Shown here one piece after another: positions 26,754 through 36,743 of a stretch of DNA of 64,000 nucleotides; position 1 is the first letter of the stretch; each line of letters starts with the position of its first letter. Made by a program: the position numbers and the translations under genes. The stretch comes from Neelides folsomi (lineage: Eukaryota; Arthropoda; Collembola; Neelipleona; Neelidae). The notes under the pieces were generated by a model that was not told where the DNA came from, made no database searches, and saw only the letters and a program-made list of their open reading frames with translations. Where the stretch lies: NCBI GenBank assembly GCA_034687125.1, contig JAQGBZ010000046.1, positions 1-64,000 of the forward strand, written 5' to 3'.

Positions 26754-27477
26754 CGTTTTTAAAAACACTCGAATCATAGGAAAATGAAAGTTATTCATCG
26801 TTAATTTTGAAATTTCGTTTAAAAGTGTCCATTGAATGAATCATTGCAAAGCCTGATTGGTCGAATTATAGAATGAATCATGGTAAAGCCTGGAAGGTGG
26901 TTGATTCAACAATTTAGATAAATGTGTTCAAATGCATGTAAATAAATATTTAAGTAAGTAGTAGTCGTAAATATATGTCATTTTAAAACATGACATTCAC
27001 ATTAAACACTTATATACCTAGGTGTACTGTATATACATATATTTTGTATTGACACTGTTGTACAATCTGTCTGTATTTATTATAAAAGGCTAAAAGCACA
27101 AAAAACATTCATATAAGATAGCTATTATATGTACATAAAAGTTATAGCAAAACTGATGGTATTTAAATAATGCATTAAAATGTGAGTTTGAGTTTGTAGG
27201 TGGCGCGCCGCTTCTTTTCCATTTTACATATGGATTTTATTTTTTATTAATAAGGATGTAGATAGCATGAAATTATAAAAATTATCAATGTGTTTTTTAT
27301 AATACTTTTTATTTATATTTTTAATATATTAAAAAAATACATGTGGGTGAATACTAATACTTACATGGTAAGAAGAATTTCGGCATTTAAAAACTTGTAA
27401 ACATCCACACATATTACTTAAGTGCACTTTGCTATTGTAATGAGTGTACTAATACATAATATGCACATAATACTATG
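26754..27477. other. Intergenic spacer with a 37-bp direct repeat
   Basis: No gene seen. GAATGAATCAT-containing units at 26834 and 26871 form an imperfect 37-base tandem duplication, each continuing into AAAGCCTG. Confidence 0.5.
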
Positions 27478-29760
27478 TTAATAATTAAAATAACTAATAT
27501 TTATTTGAACATGTGTTGAATTTCTATTATTGTTATACTTTTTGTAATAAAATCTAGCAAATTCACCAATGAATAAAAGAATGCACAAAACGAGACCGCC
27601 GACAAAAACGTAAAATACAGCTTGAATGTTTGAATTCAATCCAACAACATGGGGAGCGCCAATTTCAAAATCTTCCTCGTCGTAAAAATGTCCTTCCTCC
27701 TTTAACTCCTGTTTGACAATTTTGAATTTAATTTGCTTCCATCTTCTAAGTTCTTTGTTCCATCTGTTAACAACTCCCGATTCAACCAAAGAATTCAAGT
27801 TCTTTTTCACATGTTGAGTTGGCATCTTTTGCAATCTAATAAATTTATTTTGTTTCAAAAGTTCCTCTTTTCCTTTATACATTTCAATTTTACGCGGGAT
27901 TTTCGGATGACTCCACATGTAGTCGTCCAACAATGTATTCCAATCAGCGTATAAACTCTTGTTGCAATTTTTAATTCCAGTTTCAAAAATTAAACTTGAA
28001 TTGAAAATCGAGGAAATATTTACATTGAAAAACATTTGCTCCAATTTATATAAAAGCGATTGGTTGTTATCTATTGGATCGTAATTTGATTTGTAATTAA
28101 AAGGTCTTAAAGCCATTTCAAAATGAAATAAACTAAATAACGTCTTATTATTCTTAATGAAAAAAGATTTTTTTGATTTCTCATTCATACTCAAAAACAT
28201 CGTTTCTTCAAGAGTATCAATTTTTGAATAAATTGACATGTTTTTGTAATCATAATACTCGATAACATCTTGAAAATAATACGGAATAAAAGCAGATTTT
28301 GGTAATGTAATTTTATAAATTACTAACCCTTTGTACGCATTTGTAATTACCATTCCTGAAATAAGAAAAGTCACCCAAAATATTTGGAACCAGAAGAATT
28401 TCAAAAGCTTCGGATTCAAATCCACTTGTTCGATGTAAAGCGTTAAGATCATAGTCGCCATTTTTGCATCGAAGGAAATTATTTTTCTTGAAAGAATCAT
28501 AAAAGTTGCTAAGGCTGTTCCGGCAATTATGAAAAAGATCATAAAAATCCAAACGTATTTATCATACGGTTCATAATAAGCTTTAAATGGCATCTCGGGA
28601 ATAGCAGGCAAACACGTGACAAAATTAATCGAGTCGATTCCAGTCATTACAAAATCAACACCACCAGGAACAAGAGCGCTTACATATGATTGGATTTCTG
28701 CCCCTCGACCAGGAGTATATGAATTATCCATTAAGATTGTTGCATTTGGATAATCTTTAAAAATCGAATATGCTAAAACAATAATACTGGTGGCAAAAAA
28801 ATAGCCATTTTGAAGCATCAAATTGGATCTTAATTCAACTTGAGAAAATTGCTTTAATTTTTCCCATGAAAGTGTTTGGTTGACTAAATACTGCGTGGTA
28901 AGAACCAAGTACATATTAGAGTAAACGTTCAAAATTGTTTTTTCCATCTTGGTAACAAAATCTGTATGATTGGTTACTTTACTAATTATTTCAGTTGCAT
29001 TGATCATTACTTTTAATCGACTGGCTGAAACAATATTAGTTAAACTCTTATCCATGAGGCAATCATAACAGACTAAATAGTGTGACAGGATTTCAGTTTT
29101 AGCGGTTGTATTTATCAGGCTTAAAGTGCTAAAACGCCAATTGGGAATTAATGGAACAATCATTTTAGAGCAAAGTTTACCATTTGTATTCGTATAGCAC
29201 ACAACTTCTTTTGAAACAAAAGTGATAAAAAATGTTTCTGAATTTAAAAATCGTCGATTTTCATTCAAGGTATAGGATAATGATGTTCCCCGATTATCAT
29301 TAATCGTTGACCAAAATAATTCTCTTATGATAAGATTCTTATTATTATTAGCTGCTGCCCAAAGAGAAGTTGAATTTTCAGGGAAAAGGTAAACAGTGTG
29401 AAAACAATTATTAATGCCTTTAATTATTGACATATCTTGACTAAATTTTTCACGCGTATCGTTCCAATTCTTAATTTTGAGTAGATAAGACTCAAAATAT
29501 ATGAAATTGGTGAGGACAATGGGAGAATCCAAAATGACTTCTGGGTAAGTGCTTGAAAGAATTTTGGGAAATAAAATGTGAATAAAACATGAACGAAATG
29601 GACGCAAAATTTCATTAAACATTTCAGTTGAGATGTGATGGTAAGAATCCAATTTTTTTATACTTTTTAATTCCATTTTTTCATTTAGAAATTTTTGTTC
29701 CGCACTTTGAACTAAAAAAGTTTTAAGAAAAATAATTAATAAAATCAAAATCGAAAACAT
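27478..29760 (-). CDS. Divergent ionotropic receptor (IR-type ligand-gated channel), copy 1
   Basis: A single uninterrupted frame of 760 residues. It has a signal peptide (about 1-20), a long extracellular region with many N-glycosylation sites, and a split ligand-binding domain around a channel core. Membrane segments are near 402-422 (VWIFMIFFIIAGTALATF), 456-474 (FWFQIFWVTFLISGM, followed by NAYKG) and 713-733, close to the C-terminus. This is the topology of the ionotropic receptors, the arthropod chemosensory offshoot of glutamate receptors. The conserved glutamate-binding Arg is not apparent, as in divergent IRs, so the ligand cannot be predicted. A tandem paralogue lies at 31976-34210, same strand, also intronless. 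Strong family call; sensory role inferred. Confidence 0.85.
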   Translation of the reverse strand: MFSILILLIIFLKTFLVQSAEQKFLNEKMELKSIKKLDSYHHISTEMFNEILRPFRSCFIHILFPKILSSTYPEVILDSPIVLTNFIYFESYLLKIKNWNDTREKFSQDMSIIKGINNCFHTVYLFPENSTSLWAAANNNKNLIIRELFWSTINDNRGTSLSYTLNENRRFLNSETFFITFVSKEVVCYTNTNGKLCSKMIVPLIPNWRFSTLSLINTTAKTEILSHYLVCYDCLMDKSLTNIVSASRLKVMINATEIISKVTNHTDFVTKMEKTILNVYSNMYLVLTTQYLVNQTLSWEKLKQFSQVELRSNLMLQNGYFFATSIIVLAYSIFKDYPNATILMDNSYTPGRGAEIQSYVSALVPGGVDFVMTGIDSINFVTCLPAIPEMPFKAYYEPYDKYVWIFMIFFIIAGTALATFMILSRKIISFDAKMATMILTLYIEQVDLNPKLLKFFWFQIFWVTFLISGMVITNAYKGLVIYKITLPKSAFIPYYFQDVIEYYDYKNMSIYSKIDTLEETMFLSMNEKSKKSFFIKNNKTLFSLFHFEMALRPFNYKSNYDPIDNNQSLLYKLEQMFFNVNISSIFNSSLIFETGIKNCNKSLYADWNTLLDDYMWSHPKIPRKIEMYKGKEELLKQNKFIRLQKMPTQHVKKNLNSLVESGVVNRWNKELRRWKQIKFKIVKQELKEEGHFYDEEDFEIGAPHVVGLNSNIQAVFYVFVGGLVLCILLFIGEFARFYYKKYNNNRNSTHVQINISYFNY

Positions 29761-30651
29761 GTTTATTTATTTTTATTAACTTTTGACGAATGTTAATATT
29801 ATACTGAATCTAGGAGTTTCAGTTTCAATGTTGCAATTCGTTAAATTAAATTGTAAATATAATAATAATATTTACTATTAATTCTTAGTGTATTTAGTAT
29901 TGTTACCGTTAATTTGTTAAAAGCACAAATATAATATTATTTACAATGTTTTAATATTTATTATAAAATCATTTATTGATTTGGGTAAAGGTTGGAACCA
30001 ATTTGACCGATTGCGAATAATTAAATTTTCCTTATAAATATCCAGTTAATGTACCTTAATATTACAATCAGATGAATATTAATGAATAATGAAATCAATC
30101 CACTTTTGACTACACAAAGTCAGTGTGTTTGTGTATCACTCAATCTGTCAGATTTGAGACTGCTTTGAGTGTAAATATTCTAAAACTCACTTTGATAATG
30201 AGTGTGAGCCCTCATGAAAGTATTTACAATTTATTGATGAAAAATTGAAGAAACAGCGAAAAATAAATTACAATTATAATGTTATCAGAATTAAATTATC
30301 TATTATATTAGAATTTTTTTATTATGAAAGTGCATGAAATATTATTCTTAAATGCCACTAGCAAAACAAAAAGCAATGCAATGGAAAACTAAATGCTATA
30401 CACACATATAGTAGGTATACTGAAATCTTAAGAGAGTTAAGTAATAATCATACTTTAATTACATAAAATGATAAATTAGCATTAATTGGTATTCTGGAAT
30501 TTTTGTTGAAAAACAAATTAATATTTATATTTAATAATTAATTAATAAATCAATCATATTTTAAATAAACATAATATTTTATCATATCAGGAATGGACAA
30601 GATTCAATTATCATGAATCTTCTTTCCAACACTCACAGACCACAAGTCAAT
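29761..30651. other. Upstream flank of IR copy 1
   Basis: AT-rich, no coding sequence recognised. It presumably carries the promoter of the minus-strand receptor. Confidence 0.4.
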
Positions 30652-31083
30652 ATGAAATTGAACCAAAATTAATGAAATTTCACAAAAAGACGGTAAATAT
30701 GAAGCCAGTTAGCCGGAGAGTGAAGAGAAGTCGGTTTGAACCAGAGTTGCAATCTCACTCCTGACCATCCTCTGGGTAAGGGGAGGACGCCTAAGTCGAC
30801 GAAATGAAAGTAGAAGTCAATGGAGACCACAAAGGGAGCGACTTCGAAGTCGAGGAACTTTTTGGTCAGCGTGAGCCATTGGGGAAAATAAATCGTATAG
30901 AAAGCCTCTACTTCGAATTTCACCCCGTCGACTTTGGCGTCCTTTTCTCACCCAGCAGATGATGAGAGTGAGATTGAGGTCCTGGCTCACACTGACTTCC
31001 CTTCACTCTCCCGCTACCTGGCTTCATATTTACAATCTTTTGATGAAATTTCATCAATTTTGGTTCAATTCCAAATTGAATTG
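30652..31083. repeat. Long inverted repeat (hairpin) between the two IR genes
   Basis: Arms of about 165-170 bases (left about 30652-30815, right about 30915-31083) are reverse complements at roughly 80 percent by eye, with about 100 bases between them that also pair in part (for example GCGACTTCGAAGTCG). Both arms contain AATATGAAGCCAG and GAGAGTGAAG. The element is much more GC-rich than its surroundings. It has no convincing reading frame. It may be an inverted duplication of an older sequence or a foldback transposon; a transcript through it would form a long hairpin. Confidence 0.7.
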
Positions 31084-31218
31084 TGATCGCGTGAGAGTAA
31101 AAGGATACGACCGCTCGGTTCAAGCTCCAGCGGACGACTGAGCGAAATCGGCTTTGGGCCAAGGCTTAAAAACGAAACGAATTTATTTCCTTTAACATTA
31201 ACTATAAATATGTATAAC

Positions 31219-31299
31219 AACATTTATAACCGATTCCGACTAAAAGTGTTTTTAACATTTATAACCGATTCCGACTAAAAGTGTTTTTAACATTTATAA
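31219..31299 (+). repeat. 35-bp tandem repeat, about 2.3 copies
   Basis: The unit begins AACATTTATAACCGATTCCG at 31219 and repeats at 31254; a partial third copy begins at 31289. The copies look identical. Confidence 0.9.
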
Positions 31300-31975
31300 T
31301 TGAATACCTATGAAAATAAAATAGTACCTTTGGACGCAAGGAATTTCAATTTGTTAAACGACGTTTATAGGTTATAATTCTTATAATGAAGAACGTTATT
31401 AAGTTAAAAAGCTTGGCTATGCTCTATGCCTATGCTAATATGATTTTTCTTAATATACGATTATAAACGGTATTAATTATATTTAAAATTTATTCTTATG
31501 ACGCTACCAATGTTTACTACCATAATTGTGAATTTGATAGAGTTGTATGCAGCAAGTATGTTTCTGATTATATAATAATAAAAATAATAATGTACAAGTA
31601 GATAATGTATGCTGTATGATATATTTATGCAAATATATTTAAAAGGGTAATTCTCTTCAAGTGTATTTATTCTAAGTTTCTATTTAATACAATAATTAGA
31701 TATATTTTAGATTCAATTAAGTTTTACAATTAATAGCTTAATCTTATTTATTATAATTATTATTTAAATTATGAATCATAATTAAGTTCAACTCTCTGCT
31801 CACAATATCACAGGTCTCAGAATATTAGTAAGACATTTCGCTTATTTAGATAACAAAAACCTTTAACCGCTAAATCAAACATCACAAGACAAACTTCATG
31901 CCATGCAAATTACGAACCTACTTTACCTAAACTTTATCATACAAACTTTTTACAAATAATTTATTTGAACTTTTT
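31300..31975. other. 3' flank of IR copy 2
   Basis: AT-rich, nothing recognised beyond possible 3' UTR sequence. Confidence 0.4.
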
Positions 31976-34210
31976 TTAAATTTTTAAATTTATATTTTTT
32001 AAGCCAGCAAATTCGATAATAAACAAAATAGTGCAAAAAACGAGACCAATAACATAAACGTAAAATATTGCTTGAAGGTTTGAATTTAACCCGATAACAT
32101 GCGGAGTATCATTATCTAAATCCTCATTTTTAAATTTACTTTCATCTATCAAATCCTTTTTCACTGTTTTGAATTTGATCTGCATCCATTTTCTCAGCTC
32201 CTTATTCCATCTCTTCACAACTCCCGATTCAACTAAAGCAATCAAATTGTTTTTCACATGTTCAGTTGGCATTTTTTGGAGTCTAATATATTTATTTTGC
32301 TTTAAAAGTTCCTCTTTCCCTTTATACATATCAATTTTTCGCGGGATTTTCGGATGACTCCACATGTAGTCGTCCAACAATGTATTCCAGTCAGCGTATA
32401 AACTCTTGTTACAATTTTTAATTCCAGTTTCATAAATTAAACTTGAATTGAAAATCGAGGAAATATTTACATTAAAAAACATTTGCTCCAATTTATATAA
32501 AAGCGATTGGTTGTTATCTATTGGATCGTAATTCGATTTATAAATAAATGATCTTAAAGCCATTTCAAAATGCAACACACTGAATAATTTATTAGTATTA
32601 TTCAAAAACGTCTTTCTTGAGGACTCAGCTATCCCCATAAACGTAGTTTCGTGATAAGAATCGATTTTGGAATAAATGGGAATGTTTTTGTAATCATAAT
32701 AGTCAACGACGTCTTGAAAATAATACGGAATAAATTGCGGCTTTGGCATTGTAATTTTGAAAATTACCAGACCTTTGTAAGCGTTTGTAAGTACCATTTC
32801 AGAAATGAGAAAAGTGACCCAAAATATTTGGAACCATATAAATTTCAAAAGTTTCGGATTAAAATTGACTTGTTCGACGTAAAGCGTCAAAATCATTGTC
32901 GCAATTTTTACCTTAAAGGAAGCTATTTTTCTTAAAAAAAGCATAAAAGATGATACAGCTGTCCCGCCAATTATGGAAACTAACATAAAAATCCAAACAT
33001 CGTTAGTAAAAGGTTCATAATAGGCTTTAAAAGGCGATTCCGGTATTGAAGGTAAACATGTAACAAAATTAATTGCATCGATTCCCGTCATCACGAGATC
33101 CACGCCGCCTGGCATCGCGGCGCTTACGTAAGATTTTATTTCTGGTCCTCGCCAAAGGGAATATGCATTATTTATTGCGATCGAAGCATTTGGATAATCT
33201 TTAAAAATCGAAGATGCCAATACAAGAACGCTGGATGCGAAAAAAGATTGATTTTGAAGCATCAAATTGGATCGTAGTTCAACTTGAGATAATTGGTTTA
33301 ATTTTTCTTTTGAAAGCACTTGATTGACTAGATATGGAGTGATGAGAATCATGTACAAATCAGAGTAAACATTTAAAATTAATTTTTCCATTTGGTCGAC
33401 ATAGTCAACTTGGTTGGTTAATTTTTTAATTGTATCTGTTACATTGATCAGTACTGTAATTCTATTGAGAGTGGTTGAACTAATATATCTTATGTCCAAG
33501 CTGCATGTGTTACAGCCTAAATAGTGTGATAATTTTTCTGTTTTAGCGGTTGTATTTATTAGACTCAAAATGCTAAAACGCCAATTTGAAATTATCGAAA
33601 GATACATTTTTGAACAAAGGATAATATTAGTACTATAAACATCGTACTTGGTGTAGCAACTTGGTTCTTTTGAGACATAGGTGATGAAAAATGTTTCTGG
33701 ATTTATAAATCGTCTGATTTCGTTTAATGTATAGGCCACTGTGGTTCTTTCGACGTTGATAGAAGACCAAAATAATTCTAGAATTAATGAATCCCTGGTT
33801 GATCCATTAGATTGTTCTGGGAAAAGATAAACAGTGTGAAAACAATTATTAATCCCTTTAATTATTGACATATCTTGACTAAACTTTTCACGCGTGTCAT
33901 TCCATTTCTTGATTTTGGTCAAAGGCTCAAAATATGTGAAATTGGTGAGGACCACAGGAGAATTCAAAATGCCTTCTGGGTAAGTACTTGTAAGAATTTT
34001 GGGAAATATTATGTGAATAAAACATGAACGAAATGGACGTAAAATCTCATTAAACATTTCAGTTGAGATGTGATGGTAAGAATCCAATTTTTTTATACAT
34101 TTTAATTCGATTCCGCCCAGTGAAGATTTTTCTTCAATTTGAGCTAAAAGAGATTTTAAAAAAATAATTAATATTATCGGATATATTATGATTAAATTAT
34201 TGTTCAACAT
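31976..34210 (-). CDS. Divergent ionotropic receptor (IR-type ligand-gated channel), copy 2
   Basis: Intronless frame of 744 residues from the ATG at 34210. I prefer it over an in-frame ATG 13 codons upstream because it begins a clean signal peptide (MLNNNLIIIYPIILIIFL), matching copy 1. Domain order follows copy 1: glycosylated ectodomain, the first channel segment (VWIFMLVSIIGGTAVSSF), the second (IWFQIFWVTFLISEM, then NAYKG), and a third near the C-terminus (FYVYVIGLVFCTILF). Overall protein identity to copy 1 is moderate, but two blocks are nearly identical at the DNA level (see findings). Probably a plasma-membrane chemoreceptor; ligand unknown. Neighbouring insertions: a hairpin repeat downstream and a miniature transposon upstream. 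Confidence 0.85.
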   Translation of the reverse strand: MLNNNLIIIYPIILIIFLKSLLAQIEEKSSLGGIELKCIKKLDSYHHISTEMFNEILRPFRSCFIHIIFPKILTSTYPEGILNSPVVLTNFTYFEPLTKIKKWNDTREKFSQDMSIIKGINNCFHTVYLFPEQSNGSTRDSLILELFWSSINVERTTVAYTLNEIRRFINPETFFITYVSKEPSCYTKYDVYSTNIILCSKMYLSIISNWRFSILSLINTTAKTEKLSHYLGCNTCSLDIRYISSTTLNRITVLINVTDTIKKLTNQVDYVDQMEKLILNVYSDLYMILITPYLVNQVLSKEKLNQLSQVELRSNLMLQNQSFFASSVLVLASSIFKDYPNASIAINNAYSLWRGPEIKSYVSAAMPGGVDLVMTGIDAINFVTCLPSIPESPFKAYYEPFTNDVWIFMLVSIIGGTAVSSFMLFLRKIASFKVKIATMILTLYVEQVNFNPKLLKFIWFQIFWVTFLISEMVLTNAYKGLVIFKITMPKPQFIPYYFQDVVDYYDYKNIPIYSKIDSYHETTFMGIAESSRKTFLNNTNKLFSVLHFEMALRSFIYKSNYDPIDNNQSLLYKLEQMFFNVNISSIFNSSLIYETGIKNCNKSLYADWNTLLDDYMWSHPKIPRKIDMYKGKEELLKQNKYIRLQKMPTEHVKNNLIALVESGVVKRWNKELRKWMQIKFKTVKKDLIDESKFKNEDLDNDTPHVIGLNSNLQAIFYVYVIGLVFCTILFIIEFAGLKNINLKI

Positions 34211-34362
34211 TGTTTGAAATTCTATGTTTCTGAATTTAACGATGATCAATATTAATATCCAATGATGAATAGGTAAGAGGAAATGAATTATAAGTTGGAT
34301 TAAAGATTATAATATAAATGTTCAATATCAATGTAATATGTTGAATGTCAAGTTGTGTACTA

Positions 34363-34775
34363 CCGAATTTATTCGAATAAGAGCCGGGTTCGAATAAGAG
34401 CCGGGTTCGAATAGTAGCCGGACCTCGAATAGTAGCCGGGTAACAAACCACCACTAAGGAATAGTAGCCGGGTCTCGAATAATAGCCGGGGATATACTCA
34501 TGTTTTTAATATTATCAGAACTTTGATGGCTAATTTTAAGTAAACATTCTGCCTAAATTAATAAATACTGTCAATCAATTGATCAATAGTGCTTTTGAAA
34601 CAGTAAATATCCTTATTTTATTAAGATATAATGACTTTAACTAAAATAAAAATAAGCAGTAGAAGTAGAGTAGAAATAGTGGCGGTCTCGAATAGTAGCC
34701 GGTCCTCGATTAGTAGCCTGGTCCCAAATCTCTATCTTTAAATAGTAGCCGGGGCTCTTATTCGAATAAATTCGG
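34363..34775. mobile_element. MITE with TA target duplication and internal motif repeats
   Basis: The left end (from 34363, CCGAATTTATTCGAATAAGA) and the right end (reverse complement from 34775) are identical over the first 23 bases. TA flanks both sides (34361-34362, 34776-34777), the target duplication of Tc1/mariner-like transposition. The interior of about 413 bases has no coding capacity. It carries repeated 14-17-base motifs of the form CGAATARTAGCCGG, about six near the left end and three near the right, pointing inward from both sides in part. Likely mobilised in trans by a transposase encoded elsewhere. Confidence 0.8.
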
Positions 34776-34777
34776 TA

Positions 34778-35601
34778 TATATGTATAGTATAAGGTATAC
34801 TAATAGGAATAGATGTGCAAAAAAATTCAGGTAATGACATTGATTGTGAGCCCTGACCTCTGAAACATCTTTAAATAAAGAATGCTTTTGAAGTTATTTG
34901 CATAAACAACCGCACCCATCTCAATTGGATATTGACCAAAGAACCACAGTTGTCCAAATTATTTATGTATAATCAAATACATTATGTATTCACCTCACTA
35001 TTCACTTACAATCAAACCAATTGTTTGAGTTCGATATTTGTATCCAATCCAATTACTGACATTAAAGTGATAAATTGACATGTCCTTAGTCCTTATATAT
35101 TATTTAACCCTTTGCCCTTTGATATTATATACTATTAACTATTACAACGAGAGTTCAACTTTATAAATTATGCATGTTATTGGTGTTATGTATTCTTAAT
35201 TATAATAATGAAAAAAATTGAAGCAAAAAACAATGGATAATAAAATCATAATTATATTTTCATAATTGTCTATTAAAATCATTTTCCTATATTACATACC
35301 TAATTACTAGACACAGTATTAATAGATATTTTATTTTCATTTAATGTAAGCGAATAAAATAAACACTGATAACGATGATGATGATGAGATGACTAACAAT
35401 AAATGGCAATACACGTACTTACTTAATATATTTGAAAACATTTGGTACTGATGTAAAGTTAACAATTAGCATCAGCGTTTAATATTGATGAATATTAATT
35501 TCAATCAGATAAGGTCTGGGTAAGATATAAGTATAAGCTATAATTTTAGTAAAAAAAAGTGTTAAGTCTAAAGTGTAGCATAATATTAAGATTTTCTCAA
35601 A
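34778..35601. other. Intergenic spacer, no gene recognised
   Basis: AT-rich. Between the MITE and the 3' end of the crystallin-like gene. Nothing further supported. Confidence 0.4.
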
Positions 35602-36087
35602 TTAAGAGGAATTGTATGGAACCACAATTGGATCACATCTTCTTATTGATCGAGGTCGAATGTCAATTGGCGTTTCTTCAAGTAAATTATCTTCTTCTTG
35701 AAATTGCGGCAAAAAGATCATTCGCTTTCCTCTGCAGTTCACACGTTCAAAAACCTCAATGCAATTGTTCTCAGTGTCGATTGATCCTAATCCATGAGTC
35801 CAAATGCTATCGATATTCACACAATAGTTGGAAAAAAGTGCTGGGCGAATGTAATAACCTCAAAAAATTAAAAGCTTTAATAGATATTCAATTCATAAAA
35901 AACATGAATATTTTGAATTATTTAAATATTAAATAATTTTTTAAATACCTTTCCCATTTGGTCTCTCAAAAAGTTTAATTCGCTTTACATGTGATCTTTG
36001 TCGTGTCAAAAATTCTGAACTTCCTGACACTGCTGATTCAATGAAGATTGAAATTAATACAAAAGTGAAAAGGGATAGGAATTTCAT
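35602..36087 (-). CDS. Small secreted beta/gamma-crystallin-like protein
   Basis: Two exons (35949-36087 and 35602-35858) join in phase to about 131 residues. A signal peptide (MKFLSLFTFVLISIFIES) is followed by two similar blocks: IKLFERPNGKGYYI and CIEVFERVNCRGKRMIF. Each has the aromatic-Glu-x-x-Asn-x-x-Gly pattern of a Greek-key motif in beta/gamma crystallins, where pairs of such motifs form one domain that may bind calcium. Four cysteines in the mature part suggest disulfides. Function in the extracellular space is unknown. An unrelated small Cys-rich secreted protein is the alternative; a structure prediction would separate them. Confidence 0.6.
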
Positions 36088-36743
36088 CTCAGCCAGCTGC
36101 CAGTGAAGATGGAAGATCGCGAAGGTGAAGGTTTAAGAGAAAAGTGTGACCAGAAGTGTAGAACCAACACGTGTTATAACAAGCAGAAGATGGAAAATTC
36201 TTTAATGACATTGCCAATAGTTGAATAGAAGTTGAGCCCTTGGCCAAACAGCTTCCTGCTCGTGGCGTCGCCTGAGAAAGGCCAATTTAATGATAATCAA
36301 CTTTTTACAGGGATTACATAAAATACACTCGCTTGGCATGAATCCATTCCGAAATAAAAATTAATTAATAGAAAAATCTTGTCCTAATGCAGATTTGAGA
36401 GATATCAATCTTATAGGCGCAATACTTTAATTATAAATCAGGTTTATTAAACGAGTCCTAATGAGTTTATATAAGAAGTAAAAAGTGAATGGAAAATACG
36501 CAGATAATAATTTATTCAATATAATCATTTTCCTTTGGACAAAATTTAATTATTTAATGTTTAAATAGTATTTGAACTTTTACTGATTGCTTGTCAATAT
36601 AATTAGTTAATTAGGTAGTAATTTAATAAAATAGAATGAGTATTGGTTATATCACACTTACATTAAGATATCACATGATAAATTGTTAAAGTTAAACAAC
36701 ACAAGAGTTAATGAGCAATTCTTAATTTGGCTAAATTATTGAA
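36088..36743. other. Spacer upstream of the crystallin-like gene
   Basis: Contains the probable promoter of the minus-strand gene on its left side and the 3' flank of the DUF229 pseudogene on its right. No gene recognised. Confidence 0.4.

Noticed and set aside
30669-31162. Open frames within the hairpin element
   Set aside because: They arise from the inverted duplication, have no family features, and are not consistent between arms.
34236-34454. Minus-strand frame with repeated tripeptides
   Set aside because: It reads through the MITE motif array; the repetition reflects DNA repeats, not a protein.
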